This document shows, piece after piece, positions 52,334-61,758 of a stretch of 64,000 nucleotides of DNA (within the stretch, counting starts at the first letter, position 1; the number at the start of each line of letters is the position of its first letter). The stretch covers positions 124,001 to 188,000 of the forward strand of contig CBDFGT010000023.1 in NCBI GenBank assembly GCA_965247225.1, written 5' to 3'. The notes under the pieces were generated by a model. That model saw only the letters and a program-made list of their open reading frames with translations, ran no database searches and was not told the origin of the DNA. The position numbers and the translations under genes are program-made. This stretch comes from CBDFGT01 sp965247225. Its GTDB lineage: Bacteria > Pseudomonadota > Alphaproteobacteria > Rhizobiales > Rhizobiaceae.

Positions 52334-53311
52334 TCATTCGCCGGCGCATAAAATGCCGCCCCAGTCGAGTTTGCGTGCCTGTTTGTAGACAGCGCCTTCA
52401 CGCCGTGTAACCAGTCTTTCTGTTATGCTGCCATCCGGCTGGCAGAGTTTCAGGCTGGTTTTTCCGCTGCCGTGCCTGGGTTGGGCGAGTACACGCGGGA
52501 GCGGGTCATTTCTTGCCGGGGTGCGGGAAACGGCGAGGAAAGCATATTTCTCGTCTTCATAGGCCATGGCAGCATTTTTTGCAGACCTGTGCAGACGGCT
52601 GCGTGACAGCCGTTGCGAAAAATGACACCAGTCCGGATCAACGATGGGACAGGTGGACGAATGTGCGCAGGGCGCAAGGATGCTTGCACCCATATCCAGC
52701 AATTGCTGGCGGTGATGGCGGATGCGCTCAAAACCTGCGGGTGTTCCGGGTTCGATAATGACCAGAATGTCCCGCGTCAGATCCCATAGCCGATGCACCA
52801 GCTGATGGCGCTCCGGGATGGAAAGTTCATTGAGGACGTAAGACAGGGTAACAATATCGGCCGGAGACAGGCCCGGAGGCAGCCGCGTCGCATCGGCTGC
52901 AACCCATTCGACCGTCATGTCTGTCATGCCAGGCACCAGTACCGCGCCGATGCCGCGCATGGCGCTGCTGGCCTCCACCAGAACGGCATTTGCAAGGTCT
53001 GGCCACAGATCCTGTACGGCGAACAAAACGGTTCCAGGGCCTGCACCTATGTCAAGCAGGCTTTGAGGCGCAAAATCGGGACGCTGGCTGAATGCATGGT
53101 CCAGACTGGCATGAACGGCTGCAAATGTTGCCGGCAAGCGTGAAGCGATATAGGCCTTTGCGGCCAGTTCATCGCTGACATGCTGGCGACCGTCGCGGGT
53201 TTCGGCCCGGTAGCGCTGCGACAGGCTGGCCGTTGCTGCTTCCAGTGTCCCGCGTGAGGTATCACCCAGTGCTGCCTCTATGGCCTGACCAAGCTGTTCG
53301 GGCAAATCCAT
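52334..53311 (-). CDS. Rsm22-family mitochondrial/small ribosomal subunit methyltransferase-like protein
   Basis: About 325 residues from ATG 53311. SAM-binding motif LLDIGAGPGTVLFA, then LSYVLNELSIPER. A Cys cluster in APCAHSSTCPIVDPDWCHFSQR (C-x5-C-x7-C) is conserved in Rsm22/METTL17 proteins, where it binds an Fe-S cluster. These proteins assist small ribosomal subunit assembly. Convergent with ftsX. Confidence 0.87.
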   Translation of the reverse strand: MDLPEQLGQAIEAALGDTSRGTLEAATASLSQRYRAETRDGRQHVSDELAAKAYIASRLPATFAAVHASLDHAFSQRPDFAPQSLLDIGAGPGTVLFAVQDLWPDLANAVLVEASSAMRGIGAVLVPGMTDMTVEWVAADATRLPPGLSPADIVTLSYVLNELSIPERHQLVHRLWDLTRDILVIIEPGTPAGFERIRHHRQQLLDMGASILAPCAHSSTCPIVDPDWCHFSQRLSRSRLHRSAKNAAMAYEDEKYAFLAVSRTPARNDPLPRVLAQPRHGSGKTSLKLCQPDGSITERLVTRREGAVYKQARKLDWGGILCAGE

Positions 53312-53434
53312 GCCATTATCCCCTTCGAGGTGTCGTGGATGCCCCTGTCTGTCCGGCTGAGCATGACAGAAAACAAGGGGCATATATTAAACCTTGGACT
53401 ATTCGCAGCCATAATCTGTCGTTAAAACAGAATC

Positions 53435-54133
53435 ATGCGATACGGTCAAACTGATGACAATCTGCCGACCCGCCGTGCACCGCCGGCCCTGTTTTCCAAA
53501 TCAGGCTGGAGCGTTCGCCGGATCCTGCGCATATCCAGCTTTATCCTTCTTGTGTGTTTCGGTGTACTGGTCGGTGGCTTCCTGCGATTTGCTGACAATA
53601 TTTCATCCCTGCAGCCGCCCGAGCATCCGCAGGTTGATGCCATTGTCGTCCTGACGGGCGGGGCGCAACGGATTGATCAGGCACTCGATCTCCTGAAATC
53701 CGGTATCGGCAGACGCCTGCTGATTTCCGGCGTGCATCCGTCGACCAGTGCCATGCAAATCCGAAAAATCACCAATTCTTCCAATGCGTTGTTCAAATGC
53801 TGCGTTGATATCGGCTATTCGGCGCTGGACACGATCGGCAACGCCAATGAAACCCTGTCGTGGATACGCGACAAGCATTATCACCGGGTTCTGGTTGTGA
53901 CCAACAATTACCATATGCCACGCAGCCTGTTTGAACTGCAACGTATTGATCCCGTAACAGAATTTGTGCCTTATCCGGTGGTGAATTCCGATCTGAAAGT
54001 GCGCAACTGGCTGACGGACCCCCTGATCGTCAAAGCCATGATGGTGGAATATCTGAAGCTGGCAGTGGCCGTTCTGCGCAGCAAGACCGGTCTCATGCCA
54101 ACCGACGGCTTGCGCCGTGCCAAAACGCAATAG
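53435..54133 (+). CDS. YdcF/DUF218-family (ElyC/SanA-like) protein
   Basis: 232 residues. One N-terminal membrane helix (ISSFILLVCFGVLVGGFL) followed by a DUF218 domain: DAIVVLTGGAQRIDQALDLL, RLLISGVHP, NANETLSWIRDK and VLVVTNNYHMPRS. Relatives act in envelope polysaccharide homeostasis. A rho-independent terminator follows at 54178. Confidence 0.87.
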   Translation: MRYGQTDDNLPTRRAPPALFSKSGWSVRRILRISSFILLVCFGVLVGGFLRFADNISSLQPPEHPQVDAIVVLTGGAQRIDQALDLLKSGIGRRLLISGVHPSTSAMQIRKITNSSNALFKCCVDIGYSALDTIGNANETLSWIRDKHYHRVLVVTNNYHMPRSLFELQRIDPVTEFVPYPVVNSDLKVRNWLTDPLIVKAMMVEYLKLAVAVLRSKTGLMPTDGLRRAKTQ

Positions 54134-54177
54134 GACGCACCGGAAGGTTCATGCATGTCACCCGAAACGTCGCAGGC

Positions 54178-54206
54178 AAGCCCGGAAGATTTTACCGGGC
54201 TTTTTC
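54178..54206 (+). terminator. Rho-independent terminator after the DUF218 gene
   Basis: Stem AAGCCCGG (54178-54185) and CCGGGCTT (54195-54202), 9-base loop, followed by a T-run TTTTTC to 54206. It lies 45 bases after the DUF218 stop and 53 bases before the plsC start, separating the two genes. Confidence 0.88.
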
Positions 54207-54258
54207 TTGCGTGATTTATCGTGTAGTCACGGGACAGTTCTCACGAGATCCCCAAGCC

Positions 54259-55044
54259 ATGATCATATTGCGTTCGATTTTGTTCAATGCTGTTTTCTAT
54301 CTCAATCTGATCGTTCAGATGATTGTGTTTACACCCTTGTATTTTCTGGCTCCCCGCAAATTTGCCTATACTATTCCCAAAAACTGGGTCCGTTCCAATC
54401 ACTGGCTGCTCAAGGTGATAGTCGGTACAACGTTTGAAATCGAGGGCCTGGAAAATATTCCCAAGGGTGGATATATTTTTGCACCCAAACACCAGTCGTT
54501 CTGGGATGCCTACGGGCTGTTGCCGTGGCAGGATGATCCATTCTACATCCTGAAAAGGGAACTGATGTGGATTCCGGTCTTTGGCTGGTATGTGGCCAAA
54601 CAGCGGATGATCCCGGTGGATCGCGGTGCCAGGGGCAAGGTGATGGCGGAGGTTCTGGTCCGCACAAAGCAGCAGATGAATGACGGCCGGCAGTTGATCA
54701 TCTATCCGGAAGGTACGCGCCGTCCACCCGGTGCGCCGCCGGAATACAAATACGGAATAGCCCGGTTGTACCGGGATCTGCAGGTTCCTGTTGTTCCTGT
54801 TGTCATGCATCCGGGCCTGTTTTGGCCGCGCCGCAAATTTCTGCGTTTCCCCGGGCATTTCAAGGTCAAAATTCTGGAGCCGATTGCACCCGGCATGGAT
54901 CCTGATGCGTTTTTTGCACATCTTGTTGATGTTATGGAGCGCGAAAGCGATGCGCTGCTGGTGGAAACAGTGAAAAACAATCCGCATCTGCCGCTGCCGC
55001 CAACCGCCATCAGACGTCTGGAAGAGTTGAAGGCCAAAGGTTGA
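54259..55044 (+). CDS. 1-acyl-glycerol-3-phosphate acyltransferase-like (PlsC family)
   Basis: About 261 residues from ATG 54259. N-terminal hydrophobic segment, then the acyltransferase motif APKHQSFWD (HxxxxD), VDRGARGKVM, and IIYPEGTRRPPG for glycerophosphate binding. It acylates lysophosphatidic acid in phospholipid synthesis or a related acceptor. Ribosome-binding site is weak. The 3' end is 10 bases from the convergent chaC. Confidence 0.87.
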   Translation: MIILRSILFNAVFYLNLIVQMIVFTPLYFLAPRKFAYTIPKNWVRSNHWLLKVIVGTTFEIEGLENIPKGGYIFAPKHQSFWDAYGLLPWQDDPFYILKRELMWIPVFGWYVAKQRMIPVDRGARGKVMAEVLVRTKQQMNDGRQLIIYPEGTRRPPGAPPEYKYGIARLYRDLQVPVVPVVMHPGLFWPRRKFLRFPGHFKVKILEPIAPGMDPDAFFAHLVDVMERESDALLVETVKNNPHLPLPPTAIRRLEELKAKG

Positions 55045-55054
55045 GGCAGGCGTG

Positions 55055-55585
55055 TCAGGCGCTCGCCTGTATTTCCATCTCGCGGACAATGGCTTCCATA
55101 CGGTGGTCATGGATTTTCATCTGCCGCAAATGGGCAAGGGTGTTCATCACATAATCGGGGTTGCTGCCCGACAATCCCTTTGCCGACAGGACAATGGCTG
55201 CCGATTCGCTTTCTGACAGATCGCCTGCATATTGTTCGTGGCTGCGGTCAATCACATAGGTGAGGGCCGTTAGCCTGCGGCCATCCTCCAGCCGCATTGG
55301 CAGCGTTTTTTCCAGGTAGACACGGGTCACCAGTTCGCGCTCCCGCAAATAGGCAATGACGGTGTCACGATTTTCACGGGAGACCCGAAAGGCCATGCCC
55401 TTGCAGGAACCACCGCGATCGAGCCCCAGAACAAGACCGGGCTTTTCCCGCGTGCCGCGGTGGACCCATGAGCGTACACAAAGAGACCTGCGGTAACCGG
55501 ACACCATGGCCTGCCTGTGGTCCTCGTATGGAAATCCCGGGTTCCACATCAGGGAACCATAGCCAAACACCCAGAAATCATCCAT
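55055..55585 (-). CDS. chaC: Gamma-glutamylcyclotransferase, ChaC family
   Basis: 176 residues from ATG 55585. The binding loop VFGYGSLMWNPGF is diagnostic, and YLREREL carries the catalytic Glu. ChaC proteins degrade glutathione to 5-oxoproline and Cys-Gly in the cytosol. The start is 22 bases from the divergent DUF2125 gene. Confidence 0.9.
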   Translation of the reverse strand: MDDFWVFGYGSLMWNPGFPYEDHRQAMVSGYRRSLCVRSWVHRGTREKPGLVLGLDRGGSCKGMAFRVSRENRDTVIAYLRERELVTRVYLEKTLPMRLEDGRRLTALTYVIDRSHEQYAGDLSESESAAIVLSAKGLSGSNPDYVMNTLAHLRQMKIHDHRMEAIVREMEIQASA

Positions 55586-55607
55586 AAACCGGCCCAAATC
55601 ATTATCA

Positions 55608-56657
55608 ATGTCAGGATTACCATTGGCAAACAGCGCAGAACCGTCAAGCCCGAAACTGTCCGTTGCAGGGGTGCCTTCTGCAACGGTCTGGAAAATTCGT
55701 ATTCTTGGGCTTTTCACAGCCCTGTTCGTTCTTCTCTACAGTGGTGCATGGTTCTATGCATCCGGCTGGATAAAGACCCGGGTCGGGAACCAGATTGCCT
55801 CCGGGCGGGAAAATGGCCAGTCGTGGCAATGTCCTGATCTGGATATCAGGGGCTATCCGTTTCGTATCGGTCTGTTTTGCAGTTCGATTGCGCTGGATAT
55901 TCCAGCCAGCGGCCTGTCTTTGACCGCAGGCAAATTGCAGTCGGCAGCGCAGGTCTATTATCCCGGCCATTCGATTGTCGAACTGGAAGGGCCTCTGGAA
56001 CTTCATGCCAATACGGGTTTGCAGGTCAGCGCGACCTGGGATCTGGCGCATGCCAGCGTTGTTGCCGGTCTCAAAGGCCTGAATCGCTATTCCATGGAAT
56101 TGAAAGCCTTGCAGTCGCGTTTTACGAGCGCAAATCCTGCAAGCGCGTTTTCCGTTGCGTCGCCTGATGCGCAAATCCATCTCCGCCAGAACGGCGCGGA
56201 TCTGGATTTCGCCGCCACGCTGCTGGATGCGTCTGTGGCGATGGCCGTGCTGCCAACATCTGTGCCACCATTTTCTTTTGCCGCAGATCTTACGCTTGCA
56301 GGTCAGGCGGGTCTCATTGCCGGTGTGCCAATGACATCCCTGCACAATCAGTCGGTCACGATCCGGCAGATTCAGATCGATGCGGGTGCCAAGGGTCTGG
56401 TCAGGCTCAGCGGACCCATCACGATCGATCATGACGGGCTGGTTTCCGGCACGATCACGGTTACGGTCGACAAGGTCGAGGCTCTGCGGACCACGGTCAC
56501 CGGATTGTTCCCGGAAACGACCGAAACAGCCAATATGGTTGCCCCGTTGCTGGCGGGCATGGCCCAAGCCGATGGCACGGTCACCCTGACACTGACCATT
56601 GCAAGGGGCGCTGTCAGCCTCGGCCTGATTCCGCTGGGCGTTGTTCCGTCGCTGTAA
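55608..56657 (+). CDS. DUF2125 family envelope protein
   Basis: 349 residues. One N-terminal helix (ILGLFTALFVLLYSGAWFY) followed by WIKTRVGNQIA and a long beta-rich periplasmic part (CPDLDIRGYPFRIGLFCSS…). This is the DUF2125 pattern, resembling AsmA-like lipid-transfer folds; function unknown. The 3' end overlaps the tyrC 3' end on the other strand by 44 bases. Confidence 0.88.
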   Translation: MSGLPLANSAEPSSPKLSVAGVPSATVWKIRILGLFTALFVLLYSGAWFYASGWIKTRVGNQIASGRENGQSWQCPDLDIRGYPFRIGLFCSSIALDIPASGLSLTAGKLQSAAQVYYPGHSIVELEGPLELHANTGLQVSATWDLAHASVVAGLKGLNRYSMELKALQSRFTSANPASAFSVASPDAQIHLRQNGADLDFAATLLDASVAMAVLPTSVPPFSFAADLTLAGQAGLIAGVPMTSLHNQSVTIRQIQIDAGAKGLVRLSGPITIDHDGLVSGTITVTVDKVEALRTTVTGLFPETTETANMVAPLLAGMAQADGTVTLTLTIARGAVSLGLIPLGVVPSL

Positions 56658-57603
56658 TATCGTGCCTCACCTCTTCAACCGTGCTGCCGAAACCGGGGCG
56701 TCCGAAATTGGGAGCTGCCACATCCTGCCCGGCGTCAATAATTGACCGGCGGATGGAGCGGGTGCGCGTGAAAAGGTCGAAAAGCTTGTCACCGTCTCCC
56801 CAGCGGATGGCCCGTTGCAGATAGGCCAGATCCTCGGAAAAACGGGCCAGCATTTCCAGAATGGCATCCTTGTTGTGCAGGCAGACATCGCGCCACATGA
56901 TGGGGTCGGAAGAGGCAAGCCGGGTAAAATCCCGGAAACCGGATGCGGAATACTTGATGACTTCCGATTCCGTAACCGTCTCCAGATCATCTGCCGTTCC
57001 CACAATATTGTAGGCTATGATATGCGGAAGATGCGAGACAATCGCCAGAACCTTGTCATGATGTTCCGTGTCCATGGTTTCGACATTGGAGCCCAGCGCC
57101 CGCCAGAAGGCTGACAAGGTTTCCACAGCCTGCGGATCTGTGTCATTGTCAGGTGTCAGAATGCACCAGCGGCCCTGAAACAGGCCGGCAAAGCCCGCAT
57201 CGGGACCGGAATGTTCGGTGCCAGCAATCGGGTGGCCGGGAATGAAATGCACGCCTTGCGGCACATGCGGTTTCATCTGGGCGACAACAGACGCCTTGGT
57301 GGAACCGACGTCGGTGAGAATGGATCCGGGTTTGAGACTGTTACAGATTTCCTGTGACACAGCACCGGAAGAGCCGACCGGAACAGACACGATTACCAGA
57401 TCGGCATCCTTTGCGGCCTCTGCTGCAGACAGATGGTAGCTGTTGCCGAGATTCAGTTCTTCCGCCCGTTTGAGCGTTTGCGGACTGCGCGTGGCAATGG
57501 CGATTGTGCCTGCGAGGCCATACCTTGCAATGTCCCGGGCAATCGAAGAGCCTATCAGCCCGATACCGATGAGGGCAACTTTCTCAAACATCGGTTTGGT
57601 CAC
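56614..57603 (-). CDS. tyrC: Prephenate/arogenate dehydrogenase
   Basis: 329 residues. NAD(P)-binding motif IGIGLIGSSIARDI, substrate region HFIPGHPIAGTEHSG and the later SSDPIMWRDV. It makes tyrosine precursor from prephenate or arogenate. The start overlaps the hisC stop by 4 bases, a pair conserved in Rhizobiales, so the two are co-translated. Confidence 0.91.
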   Translation of the reverse strand: MTKPMFEKVALIGIGLIGSSIARDIARYGLAGTIAIATRSPQTLKRAEELNLGNSYHLSAAEAAKDADLVIVSVPVGSSGAVSQEICNSLKPGSILTDVGSTKASVVAQMKPHVPQGVHFIPGHPIAGTEHSGPDAGFAGLFQGRWCILTPDNDTDPQAVETLSAFWRALGSNVETMDTEHHDKVLAIVSHLPHIIAYNIVGTADDLETVTESEVIKYSASGFRDFTRLASSDPIMWRDVCLHNKDAILEMLARFSEDLAYLQRAIRWGDGDKLFDLFTRTRSIRRSIIDAGQDVAAPNFGRPGFGSTVEEVRHDITATEQRPAESGRG

Positions 57604-58709
57604 GATTTTTGCCCCATGAATTCGCCCAGGGTTTCGATGACGCCGCGATTGGCCTCTTCCGTGCCGATGGTCATGCGCAGGGCATTGGGCAAGCCATAGC
57701 TTTTCACAACGCGCAAGACATAGCCGCGGCTGACCAGAAAGGCATCGGCGTCTGCCGCGCGCTTGCCGTCAACATCCGGGAAATGGATCAATATGAAATT
57801 GGCAACAGAGGGCGTGACATCAAGGCCGATGGTGGTCAGGGCATGTGTCAGCTTTTCAACCCACAAAAGATTGAATGCAACGGTCTTTTCAACAAAGGCC
57901 TGATCGCGCATGGCAACGGCTCCGGCGGCTATGGCCGGAGCATTGAGATTGAAGGGACCACGAATACGGTGCAATGTCTCGACAATTGTCTCCGGTGCAT
58001 ACATCCAGCCAATCCGCAGCGCAGCCAGCCCGTAAACCTTTGACAGGGTTCGTGTCATGACAACATTGCGGCTGGAGGAGACGAGTTCGATACCGGCCGC
58101 ATAGTCATTGCGGCGTACATATTCACTGTAGGCAGCATCCAGAACCAGAATAACATTGCCGGGCAAACCCGCATGCAAGCGCTGTATTTCATCCATCGGC
58201 ACATAGGTTCCGGTCGGATTGCCCGGATTGGTGACGAAGACGATTTTGGTCCTTGGTGTCACTGCCGCCAGAATGGCGTCAACATCCACCCGGAAATCCT
58301 TTTCAGGCACGGTAACAGGCTTAGCCCCTGCTGCCAGGGTCTGGATCCTGTAAAGCAGGAACCCGTGTTCGGTGATGATGGCTTCATCGCCTGGCCCCAT
58401 ATAGACATTGGCCAGAAAGCCCAGAAGCTCGCCGGATCCGTTGCCACAGATCAGGTTGGCCATATTCAGGCCATGGGTTGCCGCAATGGCTTCGCGCAGG
58501 GCGGTTGCCTGGCCGTCGGGATAGATTTCCAGCTTATCAGCGGCTGCCCTGAAGGCCTCGATGGCTTTCGGGCTTGCGCCCAGCGGGGTCTCGTTGGACG
58601 ACAGCTTGAAGACGCGGGCAACACCCGGCGCGTGTTCCTTGCCCGGCACATAGGCAGCAATATCCAGAATGCCGGCACGCGGGGTGGGAACACTCGTATC
58701 AAGGGTCAT
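57600..58709 (-). CDS. hisC: Histidinol-phosphate aminotransferase
   Basis: 369 residues, class I/II PLP fold. KLSSNETPLG near the N-terminus, TNPGNPTGTYV, and the Schiff-base Lys in TLSKVYGLAALRIGW. It converts imidazole-acetol phosphate to histidinol phosphate; such enzymes beside tyrC often also serve aromatic amino acids. The gap upstream to 58819 (109 bases) holds no gene. Confidence 0.9.
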   Translation of the reverse strand: MTLDTSVPTPRAGILDIAAYVPGKEHAPGVARVFKLSSNETPLGASPKAIEAFRAAADKLEIYPDGQATALREAIAATHGLNMANLICGNGSGELLGFLANVYMGPGDEAIITEHGFLLYRIQTLAAGAKPVTVPEKDFRVDVDAILAAVTPRTKIVFVTNPGNPTGTYVPMDEIQRLHAGLPGNVILVLDAAYSEYVRRNDYAAGIELVSSSRNVVMTRTLSKVYGLAALRIGWMYAPETIVETLHRIRGPFNLNAPAIAAGAVAMRDQAFVEKTVAFNLLWVEKLTHALTTIGLDVTPSVANFILIHFPDVDGKRAADADAFLVSRGYVLRVVKSYGLPNALRMTIGTEEANRGVIETLGEFMGQKS

Positions 58710-58818
58710 CAGCTTGTCCTCATAGACTCGTTAAATCCAGAACTGGCCTTAATGCTGAAAGCCGCTTTTGTCGAGCACAGACTCGTTATATCGGGATCAC
58801 ACACCGTGAAGCATTGGT

Positions 58819-59577
58819 TCACGCTCCGCCGGTTTCAGCCCTGTCGCGTGTGGTGGGGATACCCTGCGGGGCCAGGACCGGCACGAACACACGCCGGGAC
58901 GAGCGAACAGCTACCGGCAACCCCTGATAAAGCCGCTTTTGCGCCTCGACGATGATAACGCCGGAAAAGGCAGGCCAGAGAAGGCGGCCGATGCGTTCCA
59001 CAGTCGAGCGCATTTTCTGGATGGTGCGCAACCGGGTTGGCGGAAACAGCAGGGCTTCGGCGCTGGCTCCGGGGGTGAAATTTGTTTCGCGCAACAGCGA
59101 TGTCAGCTGGCTACGGGAATAGGGTCTGCCGGAGCCGAATGGCGTGTGATCGAGACGCGCCCAGACACCGCGCCTGTTGGGCACAACGATGACCAGACGC
59201 CCGCCCGGTGCCAGAACCCGCCACAGTTCCTTCAATGTTTCACGCGGGTTTTCTGCATATTCCAGAGCGTGCACCATCAGTACCCTGTCAATGCAGGCAT
59301 CGGGAAGCGGAAGCTCCTCGTCAAACACAAGCGCGGTGTTGGACAATTGTGCCGGGGGCCAGTTTACCGCGCCTTGCCCTGCCGGCATGAAGGCGAAGGT
59401 GCGCTCGGTATCGGCGCGGAAGCGGTCCAGATAGGGTATGGCATAGCCAAGGCCGACAAGCCGCTCTTCCGGCAGGCGCACCCACAGGGACGACAAGGCC
59501 ATGGATATGGATGTTTCTGCCAGACGACCCAGCGCGGAATGGTAAAACTGGCGTAACTCGACAATATCAGCGTGCAT
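58819..59577 (-). CDS. SAM-dependent methyltransferase, single-copy alphaproteobacterial type
   Basis: 252 residues. LVGLGYAIPYLDRF replaces the usual motif I; LPDACIDRVLMVHALEYAENP and VLAPGGRLVIVVPNRRGVWA follow Methyltransf_11. The C-terminal third is specific to this group. It is divergent from gloB, 90 bases apart. Substrate unknown. Confidence 0.86.
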   Translation of the reverse strand: MHADIVELRQFYHSALGRLAETSISMALSSLWVRLPEERLVGLGYAIPYLDRFRADTERTFAFMPAGQGAVNWPPAQLSNTALVFDEELPLPDACIDRVLMVHALEYAENPRETLKELWRVLAPGGRLVIVVPNRRGVWARLDHTPFGSGRPYSRSQLTSLLRETNFTPGASAEALLFPPTRLRTIQKMRSTVERIGRLLWPAFSGVIIVEAQKRLYQGLPVAVRSSRRVFVPVLAPQGIPTTRDRAETGGA

Positions 59578-59667
59578 GGGAGAAACCTAAGCCTGTTGCC
59601 CTTGGACTTCAAGCCTTGCATGTCTACATTGGAACAACATGGTTTTGTGACTGTTGACGAGGCCCCG

Positions 59668-60441
59668 ATGAGCAAGCTTGAGATGGAACTCTTTTCCTGT
59701 CTGTCCGACAATTTCGGCGTGCTGCTGCATGATCCTGTCTCCGGCGCAACGGCTTGTGTTGATGCACCGGAAGAGCAGCCGATCCTGGATGCCTGCGCCC
59801 GTCGCGGCTGGACATTGACGCATATTTTCACCACGCACCATCATCCCGATCATGTTCAGGCCAATCTTGCGCTGAAAGCCCGGTTCAACCTGACGATTAC
59901 CGGACCGGAGAAAGAGGCTGACCGCATTCCGGGGATTGATATGAAGGTCGGTGAAGGGTCCGCGCTGGAATTTGCCGGGCATCCGATCGCAGTGATCGAA
60001 ACTCCGGGTCATACGCTGGGGCATATCTGCTATTATCTGCCCGACGACGGATTGCTGTTTTCTGCCGACACGCTGTTTGCCATGGGTTGCGGCCGCCTGT
60101 TTGAAGCGCCTGCCTCTATCATGTGGCCGTCAATGCAAAAGCTCATGGCTTTACCCGACGACACCCTTGTCTATTTCGGCCATGAATATACGCTCTCCAA
60201 TGCCCGGTTTGCGCTCACTGTCGATCCTGACAATGCGGCACTGAAAGATCGTGCGCAGACCGTTTCCAGCCTGCGCGCAGAAGGGCAGTTCACCGCGCCA
60301 ACCACAATAGGTCTGGAAAAAGCCACCAATCCTTATTTCCGGGTCGCAGACGCGGGTATAAGGCACAGGCTTGGGCTTGAAACCGCCACCGACACGGAAG
60401 TATTTGCTGCCATCCGCACCGCCAAGGACAGTTTCAGATGA
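59668..60441 (+). CDS. gloB: Hydroxyacylglutathione hydrolase (glyoxalase II)
   Basis: About 258 residues from ATG 59668, chosen for the GAGG at 6 bases upstream. Metallo-beta-lactamase motif FTTHHHPDHVQ, then HTLGHICYY, LFSADTLFAMGCGRLFE and FGHEYTLSNARFA. The C-terminal NPYFRV belongs to the glutathione-binding domain. It hydrolyses S-lactoylglutathione. Its stop overlaps the cupin gene by 4 bases. Confidence 0.91.
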   Translation: MSKLEMELFSCLSDNFGVLLHDPVSGATACVDAPEEQPILDACARRGWTLTHIFTTHHHPDHVQANLALKARFNLTITGPEKEADRIPGIDMKVGEGSALEFAGHPIAVIETPGHTLGHICYYLPDDGLLFSADTLFAMGCGRLFEAPASIMWPSMQKLMALPDDTLVYFGHEYTLSNARFALTVDPDNAALKDRAQTVSSLRAEGQFTAPTTIGLEKATNPYFRVADAGIRHRLGLETATDTEVFAAIRTAKDSFR

Positions 60442-60860
60442 CCCCACACGATATTATCGATACGCTCAAAATGCAGCGCCATCCGGAAGGCGGCTGGTTT
60501 GTGCAAACCTTCCGGGATGCGCAAGGCGGCTTGCGCGGTCACTCAACCTGTATCTATTACCTTCTGGAGCGCGGAGAACGTTCCCATTGGCACAAGGTCA
60601 CCGATGCAACCGAGATCTGGCATTTTTATGCCGGATCCATGCTGAACCTGCATCTTTCGCATGACGGGGTAAAAACCGAGACACACCGGCTGGGTCCGGC
60701 GGTTCTTTCCGGAGAGCGGCCGCATGTCATTGTCGGTCCCGGTGTCTGGCAATCGGCAGAATCGCATGGTGACTGGACGCTTGCCTGCTGCACGGTTGCG
60801 CCCGGCTTTGCATTTTCGTCCTTTGAAATGGCTCCGCCGGACTGGGTGCCGGGTCAATGA
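60438..60860 (+). CDS. Cupin protein, DUF985 family
   Basis: 140 residues. QRHPEGGWFVQTFRD and STCIYYLLERGERSHWHKV, then EIWHFYAGS, are the conserved blocks of this small beta-barrel family; function unknown. Coupled to gloB by ATGA overlap and ends next to the convergent transporter gene. Confidence 0.86.
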   Translation: MTPHDIIDTLKMQRHPEGGWFVQTFRDAQGGLRGHSTCIYYLLERGERSHWHKVTDATEIWHFYAGSMLNLHLSHDGVKTETHRLGPAVLSGERPHVIVGPGVWQSAESHGDWTLACCTVAPGFAFSSFEMAPPDWVPGQ

Positions 60861-61733
60861 TCAAGCGGATTTGGAGCCGGATTTGAAAATCATGTCCTTC
60901 GCAGCCAGAACAGCACCGCCGGTGACCAGCAGACAGGCCGTTGCCAGACGCCAGCCGGGCTCGGCAAAGCCAAACAGCACCAGAACAAGGGTCGACAAAA
61001 GCGGTGCTGCATAGCTGCCGACGCCCAAAAGCTGGATATTGCCGTTCTTGACACCATAGTGCCAGGCATAGAAGGCAGCGCCAACCGGCAGCAGACCCAG
61101 ACCCAGAATGGCGACCCATTGAAAACCTGTTTGCGGCCAGACCGTGGTTTCCAGCCCGACATGGCAAAGCAGCGACAGGAGCGCGGTTATCAGGCAGAAT
61201 CCGGTAACGACATCGGTGGAAACAGCATCAAACCGCCGCGTCAACAGGGAATAGCCCGACCATGTGAAAGCGCAGGCAAGGGCTGCGGCATAGCCTTTCA
61301 TATAGGCCGGATCAAAAGCCAGTCCCTTGCCGGAAATGATCAGGATCGTGCCTGCAAGGCCCGCCAGTGCGCCGACAATATGGTGCCACCCGAGCCTTTC
61401 GCCGGGCAAAAGCGCCGAACCAACCACAATCAGCAGCGGCCACAGATAGGAAATCATTCCGGCCTCTACAGCCGGTGCATTCCGCAAGGCCGTGAAATAG
61501 AGAAAATGATAGCCGAACAGACCGGCTATGCCGATGATCCAGACTTTCGCTGGCTGTTTCAGCCGCGCCAGCCGTCCGGGACGGGCGATCAGGACGATGA
61601 TACCGGGCAGACTGCCGATGGCAAAGCAGATGGCCGACAGCTGGAACGGCGGCATTTTGCCTGAGGCGGCTGTCAACAAGGCCAGAAGCGACCACATTAA
61701 AATTGCAGAAAAGCCGATGATGGTCGCTGGCAT
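60861..61733 (-). CDS. DMT-family transporter with two EamA domains
   Basis: 290 residues, about ten membrane helices in two halves (LWSLLALLTAASGKMPPFQLSAICFA… and ALACAFTWSGYSLLTR…). Close to YddG-type exporters of aromatic amino acids, judging by the WSLLALL start and the VEAGMISYLWPLLIVVGS segment. Direction and substrate are inferred. Confidence 0.84.
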   Translation of the reverse strand: MPATIIGFSAILMWSLLALLTAASGKMPPFQLSAICFAIGSLPGIIVLIARPGRLARLKQPAKVWIIGIAGLFGYHFLYFTALRNAPAVEAGMISYLWPLLIVVGSALLPGERLGWHHIVGALAGLAGTILIISGKGLAFDPAYMKGYAAALACAFTWSGYSLLTRRFDAVSTDVVTGFCLITALLSLLCHVGLETTVWPQTGFQWVAILGLGLLPVGAAFYAWHYGVKNGNIQLLGVGSYAAPLLSTLVLVLFGFAEPGWRLATACLLVTGGAVLAAKDMIFKSGSKSA

Positions 61734-61758
61734 GGTGTGTCGGGTCTTTCAGTGGCTG